DNA of 64,000 bases from Choristoneura fumiferana (GCF_025370935.1 NC_133498.1:8142980-8206979), one strand, 5' to 3'; positions 1 to 11,289 are shown, counted from the first letter of the stretch. Translations and numbers: made by a program. Notes: generated by a model not told the origin, from the sequence alone.

Positions 1-770
1 GTGAATAATCACTTGACACGTTTGGACAGGCACGATTTAGTTAAAAATTAGTTAAGTGTATAAGTTTGGTGGAGCTGTCGCGTTCGTAAGTTATTGCGTT
101 TGTGGAAGAGAGAAGAACAAGATATTTTTTGAAAATCTCGAAGTGGTCAGAAGACTGTTGGTCGTCCATCTCGGACTAACTAAAGAACTTGACTGATGCA
201 AACGTGTAAACGCTTATTAAAAATAGAGTTAAAGAATAGTTAACTACTTGATAACTTAATACGTACCCATACCCACCCATCATCATCATCATCATCCAGA
301 TTACGTACGCGCGGTAAAGTATAGTAAATGGGTATGAATGTGAACCGCATAAATCGCTACCACACTGACGCTTAATTTTCACTCTCGCTGGCGTTTACGT
401 TTTCAATGTAAAGCGGCGATTACCTAACGCGGTCGGCGAACTTGTTTCAAACTACTTAGGCGGCGAAGTTCGTCTTATACTACCACTAGCTTTTGCCCGC
501 GACTCCGCCCGCGTGGTATTCGGTTATCGCGCGCTGAGTAGCCTATGCCACTCTCGGGCCAATAAACTCTATGTCAAAAATCACGTCGATCCGTCGCTCC
601 GTTACGGCGTGTAAGACGGACAAACACAAAAACATACAGACACACTTTCGCATTTATAATATTAAGTATGGATGTTCTTTACACTTGTAGCCTCATGCAG
701 CATGCGGCGAATGACTTAGTGTAATTGCCGCTTAACACTTCAATGATCATTGGTACGCTATTGTCCACAG
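1..770. other. Upstream intronic or intergenic DNA
   Basis: No coding exon is visible. The stretch ends at a splice acceptor (…ttgtccacag) and is therefore best read as the intron before the terminal exon at 771. It contains a short CAT run near 280-296 and pieces of two common repeat motifs: 'ctagcttttgcccgcgact' near 487 and 'tttcgcatttataatatt' near 646, which mark the two ends of a widespread interspersed repeat in this window. Confidence 0.4.
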
Positions 771-914
771 GAATGCGAGACTGTACTAGTGTCCGGTCCG
801 AACGGCGCGCGCGTCCGTCTGACGGACGAACTGGTGCGTCATTTACCCGACAACTCTACGTACCGTCTGCAACGCGTCGACGACGCCCTGCTGCTCTGCG
901 GCACCGACAAGTGA
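771..914 (+). CDS. Terminal coding exon of an unidentified gene
   Basis: An open frame of 47 codons plus TGA follows a good acceptor (ttgtccacag). Read in phase 0 it starts ECETVLVSGPNGARV and ends LLLCGTDK. The codons are GC-rich at third positions, unlike the AT-rich surroundings, and the product has a natural mix of acidic and hydrophobic residues (LTDELVRHLP, YRLQRVDDALLL). An AATAAA-like signal (aaataaataat) lies near 1190. I do not recognise the family. Earlier exons must lie left of the window. A second frame is also open across 725-976 but gives an arginine/serine-rich low-quality product, so I prefer the first frame. That the gene is real is moderately supported; its function is unknown. 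Confidence 0.5.
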   Translation, partial: ECETVLVSGPNGARVRLTDELVRHLPDNSTYRLQRVDDALLLCGTDK

Positions 915-1212
915 CGGGGGTCAGCCGGTCGGGACGAAGTGTTAGTATGGATACGCCGATGAGTCCGCGGTACTGATTGTTGGGAAAGAACAATATCGTC
1001 ACGTGACAACCAAAAGACACTAACAGCTAAAAAAAATAGTAGAATATTAACCTTACGATGCTATGCATAAGTTTGTTTATCCCTCTTGACTTTTAAGTAG
1101 TAATTAGTGACTTCTGGTTGTTACCCAACGATATTGTAATTCTACTATTATCCTACAGATTTATTAATATTAATAATCATGATTTAGTAAAATAAATAAT
1201 ATTCAAATGGAA

Positions 1213-1336
1213 TGTTTTTTCATCGTGTTTTGTCGGATAAGTTCGTTTTTATCTTGCTTTCTCAATAATCTTCAGTATGCTAGTTGAGATAGCAAGATAA
1301 ATACGAACTTTCCGACAAAATACGATGGCACAACAT
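1213..1336. repeat. Foldback element (TIR-only)
   Basis: The left arm 'catcgtgttttgtcggataa' is answered by an inverted right arm near 1310-1330 (ccgacaaaatacgatg). The centre also pairs (ttatcttgctttctcaa with ttgagatagcaagataa). A degraded relative is split between about 7898 and 8710. Confidence 0.6.
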
Positions 1337-1898
1337 TATTCACTAAATCTGTACTGATGTTTTAGCATAATAATAATAATAATTCATTAAAATATTATGT
1401 ATGTTATGATGAACTTTGTTCAGTAGAAAAAAAAGTTTATTTTAAGCATTCATTTGTAATTGCTATTGATATAATATAATAAGATAGAAATATTTTTTGT
1501 TTTCTAGCAAAAATTAGCCTGCGATCCCGCGGCGTATCCATACTAGCATAATGACCATAATCACTGCAATGACACTACTAGCGGTTGTAGAGAAAACTGT
1601 CTACGAACCGAGGACACAACTGTTGTATTCTTGGCACTGGATGTGGTAATGTCATTCAGATCCAGTAGTAACAGAGTCGCTAATGAGATCGAACGGAGGC
1701 CGTACTGTCTAACGCACTGACGTTCGCAATCGCATTCACCATCTCTTTCTACACGTCCTATACCACGTGACAAAAAGAAGTGATGAAAACGTTAGTGATT
1801 CCAAGTGTTATACAATAAGGCCTCTGGACGCTGGAGCAATGGACGGAACTCGCTCGCCGCCCTGCTACCAGCCACGCTGCCCGCTGGCGATCAGGCCC

Positions 1899-2015
1899 TG
1901 CACTACGATGTGTACAATTCGAACTTCGTGTCATGCTGTCCCGCTCACGCTAATATTATTTAATACGAGAATGAGAGGGACGGTACGATACGAACTTCGA
2001 ATTTCGCAGTAGCCA
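1899..2015. repeat. 'CTACGAA' palindromic MITE, copy 1
   Basis: A palindromic element of about 115 bp with arms of the form 'ctacgaa…ttcgaacttcgt' and a centre 'tatttaatacgaga'. It is one of five copies in the window (others at 5940, 19825, 21824, 36041). The arms pair almost end to end, so any transcript would fold into a hairpin. Confidence 0.7.
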
Positions 2016-3424
2016 CTCAGTCCGCGCGCTCGTTGTACTTCCTATTTTTTAATCGTTCTGATGAACGAAGGCCCGGATTTGACGATTGACTTACCTTCGC
2101 ATTAAATTTCTATACCGAGAGGTGAATGTAAGAGACAAAACATTCGTGACAACATGGCAAAAAAAAAATGAAATTGCTTATGTGACGAAATTGTTTTGTC
2201 CCAAATCGGCAAAGTGACAAAATGACGAACTGACATGAATAAAGCAACAGAGGAATTAAATTGGTGCTAATCGAACCCATTTCATCGTCATTCTGGGTCT
2301 TGTGCTTTATTTACACTGAACCAATCTCAATCTTAATTATTCTGCGTGTGAGTTCTCAGTAGAAAACAGATTGAAAAAAAAATCTGCCATTACGTTGACG
2401 TAAAAGGTTCAGCAGCGTTCCTTGAGAAAAGGGTCTTGACAGACAAACGGACAAGGTCCCATAAGGGTTCCGTTTTTGCCAATCAAGGTGCGGAACCCTA
2501 AAAAAGAATTGAAATTACATCATGTGTACTGTTTTAACATGGATTTAGAATGAGATGAGATGATTTGTATTGTGTCTTACTGACACTTTGATATTATTTG
2601 ATAGATTAAGTTGTCTATAGTTTAGTTTAAAACGCTATTGTGCAATGTCTATTAATTATGTTATTAATTAAAATACGCTCTACCTTAAGGTATCAAGTGT
2701 TTACATTTACTATGTGATGATGATGCTAGAGAGATTTGTAGTGAATTAGAAACTTATTGCCCATCTTCCACTAAATAAGAAGTAAGCTTGTCTATTCAGC
2801 CCGCTTGTATTATGTCCGTTGTATTCAAACAACTTTTTTTTTTACCGCACTCAGTATTGTATGGCTCATAATGAACATTTGGGACCCACATAAGATCGAA
2901 TATCTGTCATTGTGACAATTGGCATTGGTCTCAAAACAAACAATGTTTATTTTTATATATGTTTTTCATAAAATAGGCGAATTTAAGACACCTATTTGAA
3001 GGGTTTTGGTTTTAATTGCGTTTTAAATTTATTATCTTATTAAGAAGTTACCGGAATTATAGCTAAACATAGATGCCATGGCGTTAAAGACTACGTTTAT
3101 CTTTCCCCGTCGCAATTATTTAATAAAACGTATTGTCTTCTGTCACCTGGCAGTGTTAGGATTAGGGTTTAGTTATATAACGTTTATTTACGATGAAAGT
3201 GTAACAAAGGTTAAACGTTATTTTGCAACTATGCACACGATCAATTAGTATTTATTTACTAAAGTTTTAAAAATGATTTAATAAACCTATTCCTCGAAAT
3301 GGTTTGGGAACTAGACCACATTGTAAAAAAGTGATCAATGCCAATTCAAATGATTTTTTGACGAAATGGGTCTCAAATTAACGCTCGTGACCATACATGG
3401 GCAGAGAGACGTGACCACTGCGGT

Positions 3425-3500
3425 ACAGTCGCCATCAGACTTCGGGATTTATTTCGGAGCGGCCAATGTGGTCAAGAATATTGTCACATGCACTCTATTA
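3425..3500. repeat. Fragment of a 'TACAGTCGCCATCAG' MITE
   Basis: It begins gtacagtcgccatcag and runs through 'cggagcggccaatgtggtcaa', matching the left half of the intact element at 46092-46231. The right half is missing. Confidence 0.5.
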
Positions 3501-3615
3501 CTAAGGTACTAGAGTTCATGTTTCGATATGTTTAATCGCCTTCGTCAGATATATCGTAGGGGGTCAGCTTTCTCCGCAGCTGACTGCACATGTATCGATA
3601 TCCGATAACAATGCA

Positions 3616-4039
3616 ATGAGGGTATCGTTTTTTGTCTCGCTAGATGGCGCACTGTTGCGTGAGGTTTTTAAGTATGGCTTTCAAAGTCTATTATTACGGG
3701 CGTGAAAACAAAGTTTAGATTAAAATCATATTTAATACACCTTAAAACCGTACCATAAAAATATCGAGCATGCCACAGTGTTGCATAGTCCCCGTTTTGT
3801 TCGGAAAAAAGGGAGGACAAAGGTTTCCGAAAAACAAAACTGTCTCAAAACACAGACATTCATTGCCCCGGAACGCATATTTGCCATAATTAATTTCAGA
3901 TATTGCAAAATATTCACAAAATTATTCTAATTATAAATAAACCCGCGTAGCTCACCCAAAAACTATGAGATTAGACATTTCGGAGACCTCACGCTACACT
4001 AGCGCCTCTAGTGGCGAATTCACACGCGATAGCCCTCAT
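3616..4039. repeat. MITE family A ('GAGGGCTATCG'), copy 1
   Basis: A 424-bp element with inverted ends GAGGG(C)TATCG / CGATAGCCCTC flanked by AT. Sub-terminal parts carry 'ctagatggcgcactgttgcg' at one end and 'agcgcctcta' at the other. It has no transposase. Its short minus-strand ORF recurs in every copy (3732-3917 here) because the DNA is repetitive, not because it is a gene. Five further copies lie in the window. Confidence 0.85.
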
Positions 4040-4155
4040 TGTAAAGTACCGTTGGCAAAAGTGCTCGTCATAAACGAAATTAACGACCGAAATACTTGTT
4101 GACAGAGAGACACTGGTGCTTTTGAAATTTTACCAGGTCTCTGTCCATCTAATCA

Positions 4156-4320
4156 ATGAGGGTTTTCACAGAGGCGAAATATCGCTAGATGGCGTTAGTA
4201 TCGTGAGGGCCGTTTGCTCGTGATTGGTTAACTAAATGAGCCAATCGCAAGCAAACGTCAAACGGCCCTCACCGATTCTAACGCCATCTAGCGATATTTT
4301 GCCTCTGTGAAAACACTCAT
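4156..4320. repeat. Foldback MITE ending in ATGAGGG
   Basis: Arms of about 60 bp: GAGGGTTTTCACAGAGGCG… at the left and the inverted CGCC…CTCTGTGAAAACACTC at the right. Both arms contain 'cgctagatggcgtta' or its complement. It shares the terminal ATGAGGG with family A, suggesting related mobilisation. A partial copy lies at 20003-20110. Confidence 0.75.
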
Positions 4321-4435
4321 TCTAATCGAAATATATCTCCGGAAATAGTTGGTTGATCCAAAGAAATAAATCGTTAACCAAAACAATTATTTGGGTGATA
4401 TGTATACATACAAAACTAAACAATTGATATTTCGA

Positions 4436-4570
4436 TTCGGCCGCTTACTTTCTTAACCTCGTATCTGGCTTGCCACATTGCTTTACAATCATCTTTATGT
4501 TAAGTGTAATAAGTGTTGATTTGTTGTATACAATTTTGGTCGATACGAGGTTGAGAAAGTAAGCGGCCGA
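4436..4570. repeat. Short TIR element
   Basis: Inverted ends 'tcggccgcttactttcttaa' and 'gagaaagtaagcggccga' with 'cctcgtatc' / 'gatacgagg' continuing the pairing. About 135 bp with an AT-rich non-coding centre. Confidence 0.65.
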
Positions 4571-5690
4571 TTTGTCCTGGATTCAGTACAAGTTTTGTGC
4601 AAAACTACAGAGAGTTAGTTTTTTAAGCTATTTTTTTTTATTTATGTTACCGACGTACCATGAGATGTCAATTAAATTAACTAATATAAGTTACTATTTT
4701 TTCATATAAAAATTTGATAATGGTGCAGCTAAAGGATCTATTAAATTTAATTGAAGTCTTCTAGTATGGCGGTTGGATAATATTGTCTAGCTTTAATTAT
4801 TTCATATACTCTAGTTTTGTTAAACATATAAATTGTAAGAAGCTATGTAATAGCATGTTATATTATGTATAATTTAATGTAAAATATATATTTCGCTGCC
4901 CTCTGGGCGCTTTCTCAGGGTATAAAAAACGATGAAATATTTTCGTGCATTATAATATTTATAATATAGGCTAGTGAGCCCAAAACAGGTTTAAAAAACT
5001 CATTGTTAACGCTTTTACTGCCGGCAACGCGGGTGTGCGTTTCGTGACTGGTCCGGTGCCGCTGACAAAATGTTACAGGTATCTGAACGCACATGGGCGT
5101 TTGCGGTGCGTCAAGAGACTACTTTGACAAACCAGTAGCGAATGCGTTAAAGAAATGTGTTTATAATTTAATAACTGTTTTATGTACCATGAATTTCACA
5201 TAATTGAAGCTCTCTCCGATATAATTCCAAAATTATATGAAATTCAAAGTATTATAATTATATTGTACATATTTTTAACGGTTATTGTGTGCCTTACGGA
5301 AGTGCCTGTTCAGTCGCTACGTTGCGTTAAGGAGTATTAAATATAATGTATTTTATAAGATGTTTAGGCGGTAGTTGTTGCATGGTTAGTACATAGTTTA
5401 TCAAATTTATGGAATTGTGTAGTCAATAAATGTATATAAAGACAAGGTTTTTTTTTATTTTATTATGAAACGTCAAAAAATAACGTAACCAACTAAGACA
5501 ATTAAAAACCCTTGACATTGTTATTTCAGAGTTCAATTTCTCAAAAACGGTAGAACTGATTTTGATGAAACAGCTAAATACAGTAAGTGCAGCATGAAAC
5601 TCGCTTTCGCGTGAAAGAACTGCATTGAGTTCGGTCCATCTGTTTGAGAAATGCAATGCAACAAGCAGACGTATTGGCGTTAAACGTATA
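4571..5690. other. Intergenic DNA without recognisable genes
   Basis: AT-rich sequence. The only visible structure is short A/T runs and a modestly GC-richer patch near 5020-5120 (tgccggcaacgcgggtgtgcg). Nothing coding is supported on either strand. Confidence 0.4.
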
Positions 5691-5745
5691 AGACCCCTTT
5701 TTTGCGCCGGGGGTTAACAAGAACTACCAAGTTTGTAGTACTTAG

Positions 5746-5881
5746 TACAGTCAAGGGCAAAAATATCGTCACGGCCAAAGTTGCAAAAATATGTATACAC
5801 GCCCGTAATGTTAAGTGCATAGAGTCGCGTATACATATTTTTGCAACTTTGGCCGTGTCGATATCTTTGCCCTTGACTGTA
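5746..5881. repeat. 'TACAGTC' foldback MITE, copy with TA ends
   Basis: TA-CAGTCAAGGGCAAA… pairs with …TTTGCCCTTGACTG-TA over arms of about 55 bp. TA at both ends and the CAGT terminus fit a Tc1/mariner-type non-autonomous element. Overlapping ORFs on both strands are the palindrome read both ways. Confidence 0.75.
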
Positions 5882-5939
5882 CCAAGTAGTACTTTGAACA
5901 GGTACAGTGGAATAAACTGATTCATTATGTACGTAACGT

Positions 5940-6052
5940 ACTACGAAGTGCAAAATTCGAACTTCGTATCTTGCCGTCCCGCTCACGCTAATATTATCTA
6001 ATACGAGAGTGAGAGGGACGGTACGATACTAACTTCGAATTTCGTAGTGCCC
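5940..6052. repeat. 'CTACGAA' palindromic MITE, copy 2
   Basis: ctacgaagtgcaaaattcga… pairs with …cttcgaatttcgtag. Same centre motif (tctaatacgagagtgag) as the other four copies. Confidence 0.7.
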
Positions 6053-6723
6053 ACCGGGATGGAACCTTTTTTAGTAATCAATTTCACTTTGATTTCCTTG
6101 GCAAAAGTATAAATAGAATAGCAATATGAGTTTGTAAGTCTTTTTGGTTGTTTGTTACCTTGTCCACGTCTCAATTGCTTAACCGATTTAGATGGAATTC
6201 GGTCCGTTTCCTGGTACTCAGTAATTACAAAACACACACACTTGCATTTATAATATTAGTATGGATTAGTATGAATAATCAGTCGCCATACTATGCAACT
6301 TTCTTCGTTAATTAGTATATTTCTACATACGACGACAGATGTCGGTAAGAGTGCCAATTCATTTAAAATTCGTGGTTTGGTTCCTCAATTACAGCGGACG
6401 CACGTAAAAGAACTGATAGTACAAAAGGAGAATGACTGAAATGAATGAAAAAATACATACAAACACTCACTTTCGCATTTATAATATTAAGTATGGATTT
6501 ATAATATCAGTGAGCTGAGCTCTAATATGTCTCGCTATCTAGACCGAACTTAGTGTTTAAAACTCTATCGCAGGGTGCACAGTGCACAGGTCTTCGTGGC
6601 GCCTCTACCATCTTTAGATCGATTGGCATTTTTGAAAATAACCGCTTGAAGGCACTCGATTTCAAACACCAATTTTTTATAGAAAGACCCAAACCCAAGC
6701 CCTCCTGTACGTGGGTATGTAGG
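6053..6723. other. Intergenic DNA with repeat debris
   Basis: Two repeat ends of the type 'tttcgcatttataatatt' lie near 6240 and 6475. The sequence at 6553-6720 is more GC-balanced but gives only short overlapping ORFs on both strands without a recognisable protein. Confidence 0.35.
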
Positions 6724-7378
6724 TATATGTCGGCGGCCGGTCGTAAAATCTGCCAGATCACGAAATTCCTAGAGATATCGTGAAATGGCGCCTTCATAAA
6801 TTGGCTAAGGGACATCCGCCATATCGTTCAAAACTCACCGTTTAACGATTTGCCTAGTTACGTTTAGGCAGATCATGAAATTCCTAGGCATATCATGGAA
6901 ACGCCGCCATTTCATGATTTGGCCAGTTTAGGCAGATTATGAAATTCCTAGGCATATCATGAAACGCCGCCATATCGGTTCTGGCACATCGCCGGCCGCT
7001 GCCGCGGCACGCACACTTCGCTCGCTCTCGGCTCGTGCGTTGTGGTCACAATACTTTCATACTCTTTTCGGCATATCACGATGTGCCCGGTATCTAATCG
7101 ATCTGCCGTATCGTTTCTCAGGCACATCATGATATGCCTGTACCCTTAGTGTAAGTTTTCGGTTACAAAATACGTCTCAATGCGTTCGCGTTAAAATCTC
7201 AATTTGTATAGAAAGACGAACATCGCAAACGTTCCGCTAGAGGCGCTGTTCGTGTTTGCATTCAAATTGAGATTTATCGCGAACGCGATGGAGACATTTT
7301 GTAACCGAAAACTTACACTACGGGCACTGGGCAACTTCTCGTGATCTGGCGGATTTTACGATCGGCCGCCGACATATA
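6724..7378. repeat. 655-bp element with about 40-bp TIRs and internal repeats
   Basis: The ends 'tatatgtcggcggccggtcg' (6724) and 'atcggccgccgacatata' (to 7378) are inverted over about 40 bp, including 'taaaatctgccagatcacga' against its complement. Inside, a motif of the form 'gatcatgaaattcctaggcatatcatg' recurs at least three times between 6760 and 6965. A separate foldback element (7147-7320) is nested near the right end. No transposase is encoded. Confidence 0.7.
7147..7320. repeat. Nested foldback MITE with TA ends
   Basis: TA-GTGTAAGTTTTCGGTTACA… pairs with …TGTAACCGAAAACTTACAC-TA. The inner arms also pair (aatctcaatttg / caaattgagatt). The element sits inside the larger TIR element at 6724-7378. 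Confidence 0.75.
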
Positions 7379-7809
7379 CAAACGTAGGTACAATTCATAA
7401 AGCCAACTCATCTTTTGACGAGTATGGTGTAGGAAAAGGAATACACCGATCCAAACAATAGCGATTATGTCATGAACCAAGAGACAAGGTCGCAGTTATC
7501 GATTTTTACACAAAAACAACATCGAAAGGACCCTCTGCGCCGGCGCATGCGGGGCAGGGAGCGACAACATTTTTAGTTAATCCCACTAACATTATAAATT
7601 TGTAAAAGTTTGTAAGTCTGTTTGTTTGTATTTTATCACGTCTAAACCGCTGAACCGATGTAGATGGAATTCGGTAAACAGATAGTTTATGTCCCCGGGA
7701 AGGACATAGGACAGTTTTTATCCCGGAAATTGCATACTTATTTCGTTCGTTAATTTTACGATACCGATGAAACTCGAGGGCCCTTGCTTTCTTTTGACTA
7801 TTATAGTAG

Positions 7810-7880
7810 TACGAGTACAAATATTGTATTGTATTGTATTGTATTGTAAAACTCTTTATTGTACATAACACACATGAAAA
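7810..7880 (-). repeat. Retroelement 3' tail, (ATTGT)n type
   Basis: On the minus strand it reads …atgtacaataaagagttttacaatacaatac…, a non-LTR retroelement 3' end with an AATAAA signal and a pentameric ACAAT/ATTGT tail. The same tail occurs at 8100-8150, 31735-31795 and 45800-45920. Confidence 0.65.
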
Positions 7881-7936
7881 TAACATCAAATATATGTCAT
7901 TTCATCGTATTATGTCTGATAAGTTCGGTACAGGTT

Positions 7937-8640
7937 GTGCCACCAGAGTTCAAGTCACGCACACAAGAACATGTCGTTACGTGTGATGACTAGTCCTTCC
8001 TTCTTTCTGTAAAAAAGGTTGCCTGGAAGAGATCGCTCTTAAGCGATAAGGCCTATTGCTCACCTTGTAATTTTAATAATTTGTTTTCTGTACCGCTTAC
8101 TATGTCTGGTGTACAATAAAGAGTCTTTGTATTGTATTGTATTGTATTGACAGCAGGATTTTGACATTTACTCATTCATTGAATTCTCCTTTTGTAATAT
8201 CTTTTTGTAGATATGTAATAGGCATTCGATTTGTAGCATTCGAAGATGGCGGATGTAGACAATATCTAATTTTGCTATTTCTGTTTCTTTGGCTAGTTGA
8301 AGTATAATTTTGATAGTGTTTTATGCGACGATTAACCTTAACAGTGATCAGTGATCCCAAAATCCTATATTGCTCTCGTGTCTAACATTTTTTTAGTGTC
8401 TAACATTTTTTAATGCGCAAGTGGTCTACACGTGGTTTCTGGAATTTTACTATCAAGTTGCAAAAACTACAATCACTGTACAACGTGCCTCTCAAAGAGA
8501 GTTTAACTTGACACTGGCGAAATTGTCCTATTTATTAGGACAGAAAAGCCATATTTTAAAAGAGAAGAAGAAGAAGATATGTAATAAATAATTCCATGGA
8601 ATAATTCACTTCAACTTTCGTGGCACTACCAATAAGTAAA
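7937..8640. repeat. 'GTGCCACCAGAG' TIR element broken by insertions
   Basis: The left end (gtgccaccagagttcaagtc) and right end (cttcaactttcgtggcac, about 8612-8627) match the intact 134-bp element at 52696-52830. Here they are 690 bp apart. The gap holds a retroelement tail (about 7985-8152, ending in four ATTGT units) and further unrelated sequence. Confidence 0.55.
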
Positions 8641-8715
8641 TTCAGTAAGCCGTTGTGAAAGCAAGATAAACACGCTTTTTCCGACAAAATACGATGGCTA
8701 AACTTTATTCACTTC

Positions 8716-9507
8716 ATCCTTTGAGTATTTATCTAGCTAAATACTCAAAGACTTCATCTGTATTCTCGTACGGTTATTAGTCCCTTTATAAATCCTTAAA
8801 ATGTGAACCTACGTCGTCGGGCCCCTGCCGGCAGCTGTCCCGCAGCTGTGCGCGACCGTTACGCCGCACGCGCCGGTCCCCATTCACACTCATACAACTC
8901 ATTCTACTATATGATAAACTAGCTGTTTCCCGCGACTCGGTCCGCGCAGAATTCGCTTATTGCTTTCCCGCTGGAACAATTTTCGCGGGTCAAAAACTAT
9001 TGTCTGTCTTCGGGACTTAAACTATCTGCAAGTAGGTATGCCATTTGTCATATTAAGTGGCATGCGAAAGTCGGTAAGTATATGTATGTAGGTATGTAAA
9101 CTCTATATTGCACATAAAAATTAAAATACAAATACACAGAGAGTAGAACAAAGGCGAGCTTATCCCTAAAAAGGGATCTCTTCCAGCTAACCTAGTATAT
9201 GTGTATATGTTTCGTTAAAACGGCTCGAATTGGGATGAAACTTGGTATGTACTCGTAGATCTGGACATCTGGAATAACAAATAAGCTACCTACTTTTTAT
9301 CCTGATATTCCCACGGGATGGGGATAAAATCTCATAAACTTAACGGGTTTTGTTTTCGGAATGAAATGCCAAAATGTTTACCGCTAAGACTAGGGGCAGT
9401 CCAACAAATTGAATCATGTAGATACCAGAGTGGAACCTTGTGCAACTAATGTCATGTTGATAATGATATTCCATACTTTTGTCAAAGCAATCATAGTGAA
9501 ATTGATT
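8716..9507. other. Intergenic DNA with repeat fragments
   Basis: It contains a 'aaactagctgtttcccgcgactcgg' repeat end near 8924-8950 and a minus-strand retroelement tail fragment (9090-9195, with 'cttatccctaaaaagggatctcttccagc'). No coding exon is visible. Confidence 0.4.
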
Positions 9508-9819
9508 CATCATCATCATCATCCCAGCCTATATACGTCCCACTGCTGGGCACAGGCCTCCTCTCAGAACAAGAGGGCTTGGGCCGTAGTTCCCACGCGG
9601 GCCCAGTGCGGATTGGGAACTTCACACGCACCATTGAATTGCTTCGCAGGTTTGTGCAGGTTTCCTCACGATGTTTTCCTTCACCGCAAAGCTCGTGGTA
9701 AATTACAAATGTAATTCCGCACATGAATTTCGAAAAACTCAGAGGTGCGAGCCGGGGTTTGAACCCACGACCCTCTGTTTGAGAGGCGACAGGTCAAACC
9801 ACTAGGCCACCACGGCTTA
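9508..9819 (-). repeat. SINE family B, copy 1
   Basis: On the minus strand this starts with a tRNA-like head: A-box-like 'tggcctagtggtttgacc' and B-box 'gggttcaaacc'. It ends in a (GAT)n run. The body includes 'cccagcagtgggacgtatat'. The length (about 310 bp), pol III boxes and microsatellite tail identify a tRNA-derived SINE. Confidence 0.8.
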
Positions 9820-10193
9820 CTAAAAATTGATTATTAAAAATTAATGTTCCACCTTGGTACGGACAAGGACTTTAATCCCTGACCCACCACGGAACCGTTT
9901 CAAAGTAAACGACATAGTGCCATCGCATAAGGAAAATCGTAATGACTTTTTCCTCTGAAAAGGTTCCATGGTGGCTCATGATCCTTGATCCTTGAACATA
10001 CATGAATCAGTTTGTTCGACTGCTTACTTTACTAGCTTTTGCGCGCGGCTTCGCTCGCGCAGAATTGGTATATAGCTTAAACCTTTTTTTGATCCCACAG
10101 GAACCATACATTATTTCGGGATTAAAAGTAGCCTATATGTTAATCCAGGGTATATATTACCTGTATGCCAAATTTCATGCAAATTTTTGTAGG

Positions 10194-10395
10194 TAGTAGG
10201 ACCTTGTGTAAGGTCCGCCCGGATTGCTACCACCATCTTGCTCGCTAATCCTGCCGTGAAGCAGCAGTGCTTGCACTGTTGTGTTTCGGCGTGGAGAGTA
10301 AGACAGCCGGTGAAATTACTGGCACTTGAGGTATCCCATCTTAGGCCTCTAGGCTGGCAACGCATCTGCAATAACAAACAAACAAACAAATAGGT
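10194..10395 (-). repeat. Interspersed repeat G, copy 1
   Basis: The segment 'accttgtgtaaggtccgccc…gcaacgcatctgcaat' recurs at 29356, 40981 and 60120. A second piece of the same element (gcaggtgtctatgggcggtgg…) follows at 10536-10625 after a (CAAA)n-like run and about 150 bp of other DNA. No encoded protein is credible. Confidence 0.65.
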
Positions 10396-10688
10396 AGTTA
10401 CATATATATATGTATAATTAAATTGTAACGAGCGCGTTCTCACCAACAAACTGTAATATCAGTTTGGCGAGTGGATATTGTACAGTAAATAAGTGTATGT
10501 AATACCTATGAGAAATAAAATGATTAAAAAACCCCCTGGTGTTGCAGGTGTCTATGGGCGGTGGTGATCTCTTACCGTCAGGAGACCCACATGCTCGTTT
10601 GCCATCCAGTCGAATAAATAATCCTTTCAGTAGTTTTTTCGTGAAATAGTAACAAACATCCATCCATACAAACTTTCGCGTTTATAAT

Positions 10689-10778
10689 ATACTGAACGGC
10701 AAAAAATTTGCCCATCAAATGTATGCAAAATCGGCAATTTTGTATGAAGGGTGGGCCAAATTTTTTGCCGCTGAGTAT
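10689..10778. repeat. Short palindromic MITE
   Basis: 'ctgaacggcaaaaaatttg' pairs with 'caaattttttgccgctgag' around a 50-bp centre. TA flanks both ends (aatata…tatatt). Confidence 0.55.
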
Positions 10779-11289
10779 ATTAGTAAGAAGAGATCTCAAC
10801 CAAAATAGGTATAATCGTACTGTGACCTTTGTCCCTCGCTAGAGAGAGACATACAAACGACAGAGAGAGCAACAACATCTGCCGGCAGGTGCGTGCGCTC
10901 GAGTGCACCGACAGGACTGCATTGTTTTCATCTTGCAGTTTATAATTAAGCGTATTTCTGCGAGCTTTTATTTAAATGCAATATTCATATGTAGTACTTA
11001 AGTATCTATATAATATTTAGGTGTGTAAGTTATCTTTTAAATTTGCAAATCGGGCACACTTAGCGACGTAAGTACAGTCGAAGAAACTGTATCGCGTACA
11101 GGGTGTAATCTTTGTGCTTCTAATGTCATGTTGATATTTCATACAACCACCTAAAACAAAGACATCTGCCAAAAAACAAAGGTAAGACTTTTATTTACAC
11201 ATATTCGATACACATAAAAGTACATTAGATGGAAAGAATATAAAAATAACATCGAATAGGTAGTATAAAGTACGATGTCAATTTAGAAA

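Larger units (their letters stand above)
915..3425. other. Intergenic DNA, 3' flank of the first gene
   Basis: Beyond the foldback repeats listed separately (1213-1336, 1899-2015) this is AT-rich sequence without a credible coding exon. A fragment of the lepidopteran 'agggttccg…cggaaccctaaaa' repeat lies near 2455-2500. A 16-bp inverted match (tagtatggatacgccg at 944-959, inverted at 1532-1547) joins the 3' end of the first gene to its downstream flank. Confidence 0.5.

Noticed and set aside
725..976. 83-codon ORF overlapping the first exon
   Set aside because: It begins in the intron, ignores the acceptor at 770 and gives an Arg/Ser-rich product; the phase 0 reading from 771 is more protein-like, though this is a judgement.
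6740..6970. CRISPR-like or tandem regulatory array
   Set aside because: The repeats are irregular in spacing, diverged and enclosed by TIRs; they are internal to a transposable element.
9409..9724. Overlapping plus and minus ORFs of 77-101 codons
   Set aside because: They read through SINE B copy 1 and its CAT run; the same peptides occur at each SINE B copy.
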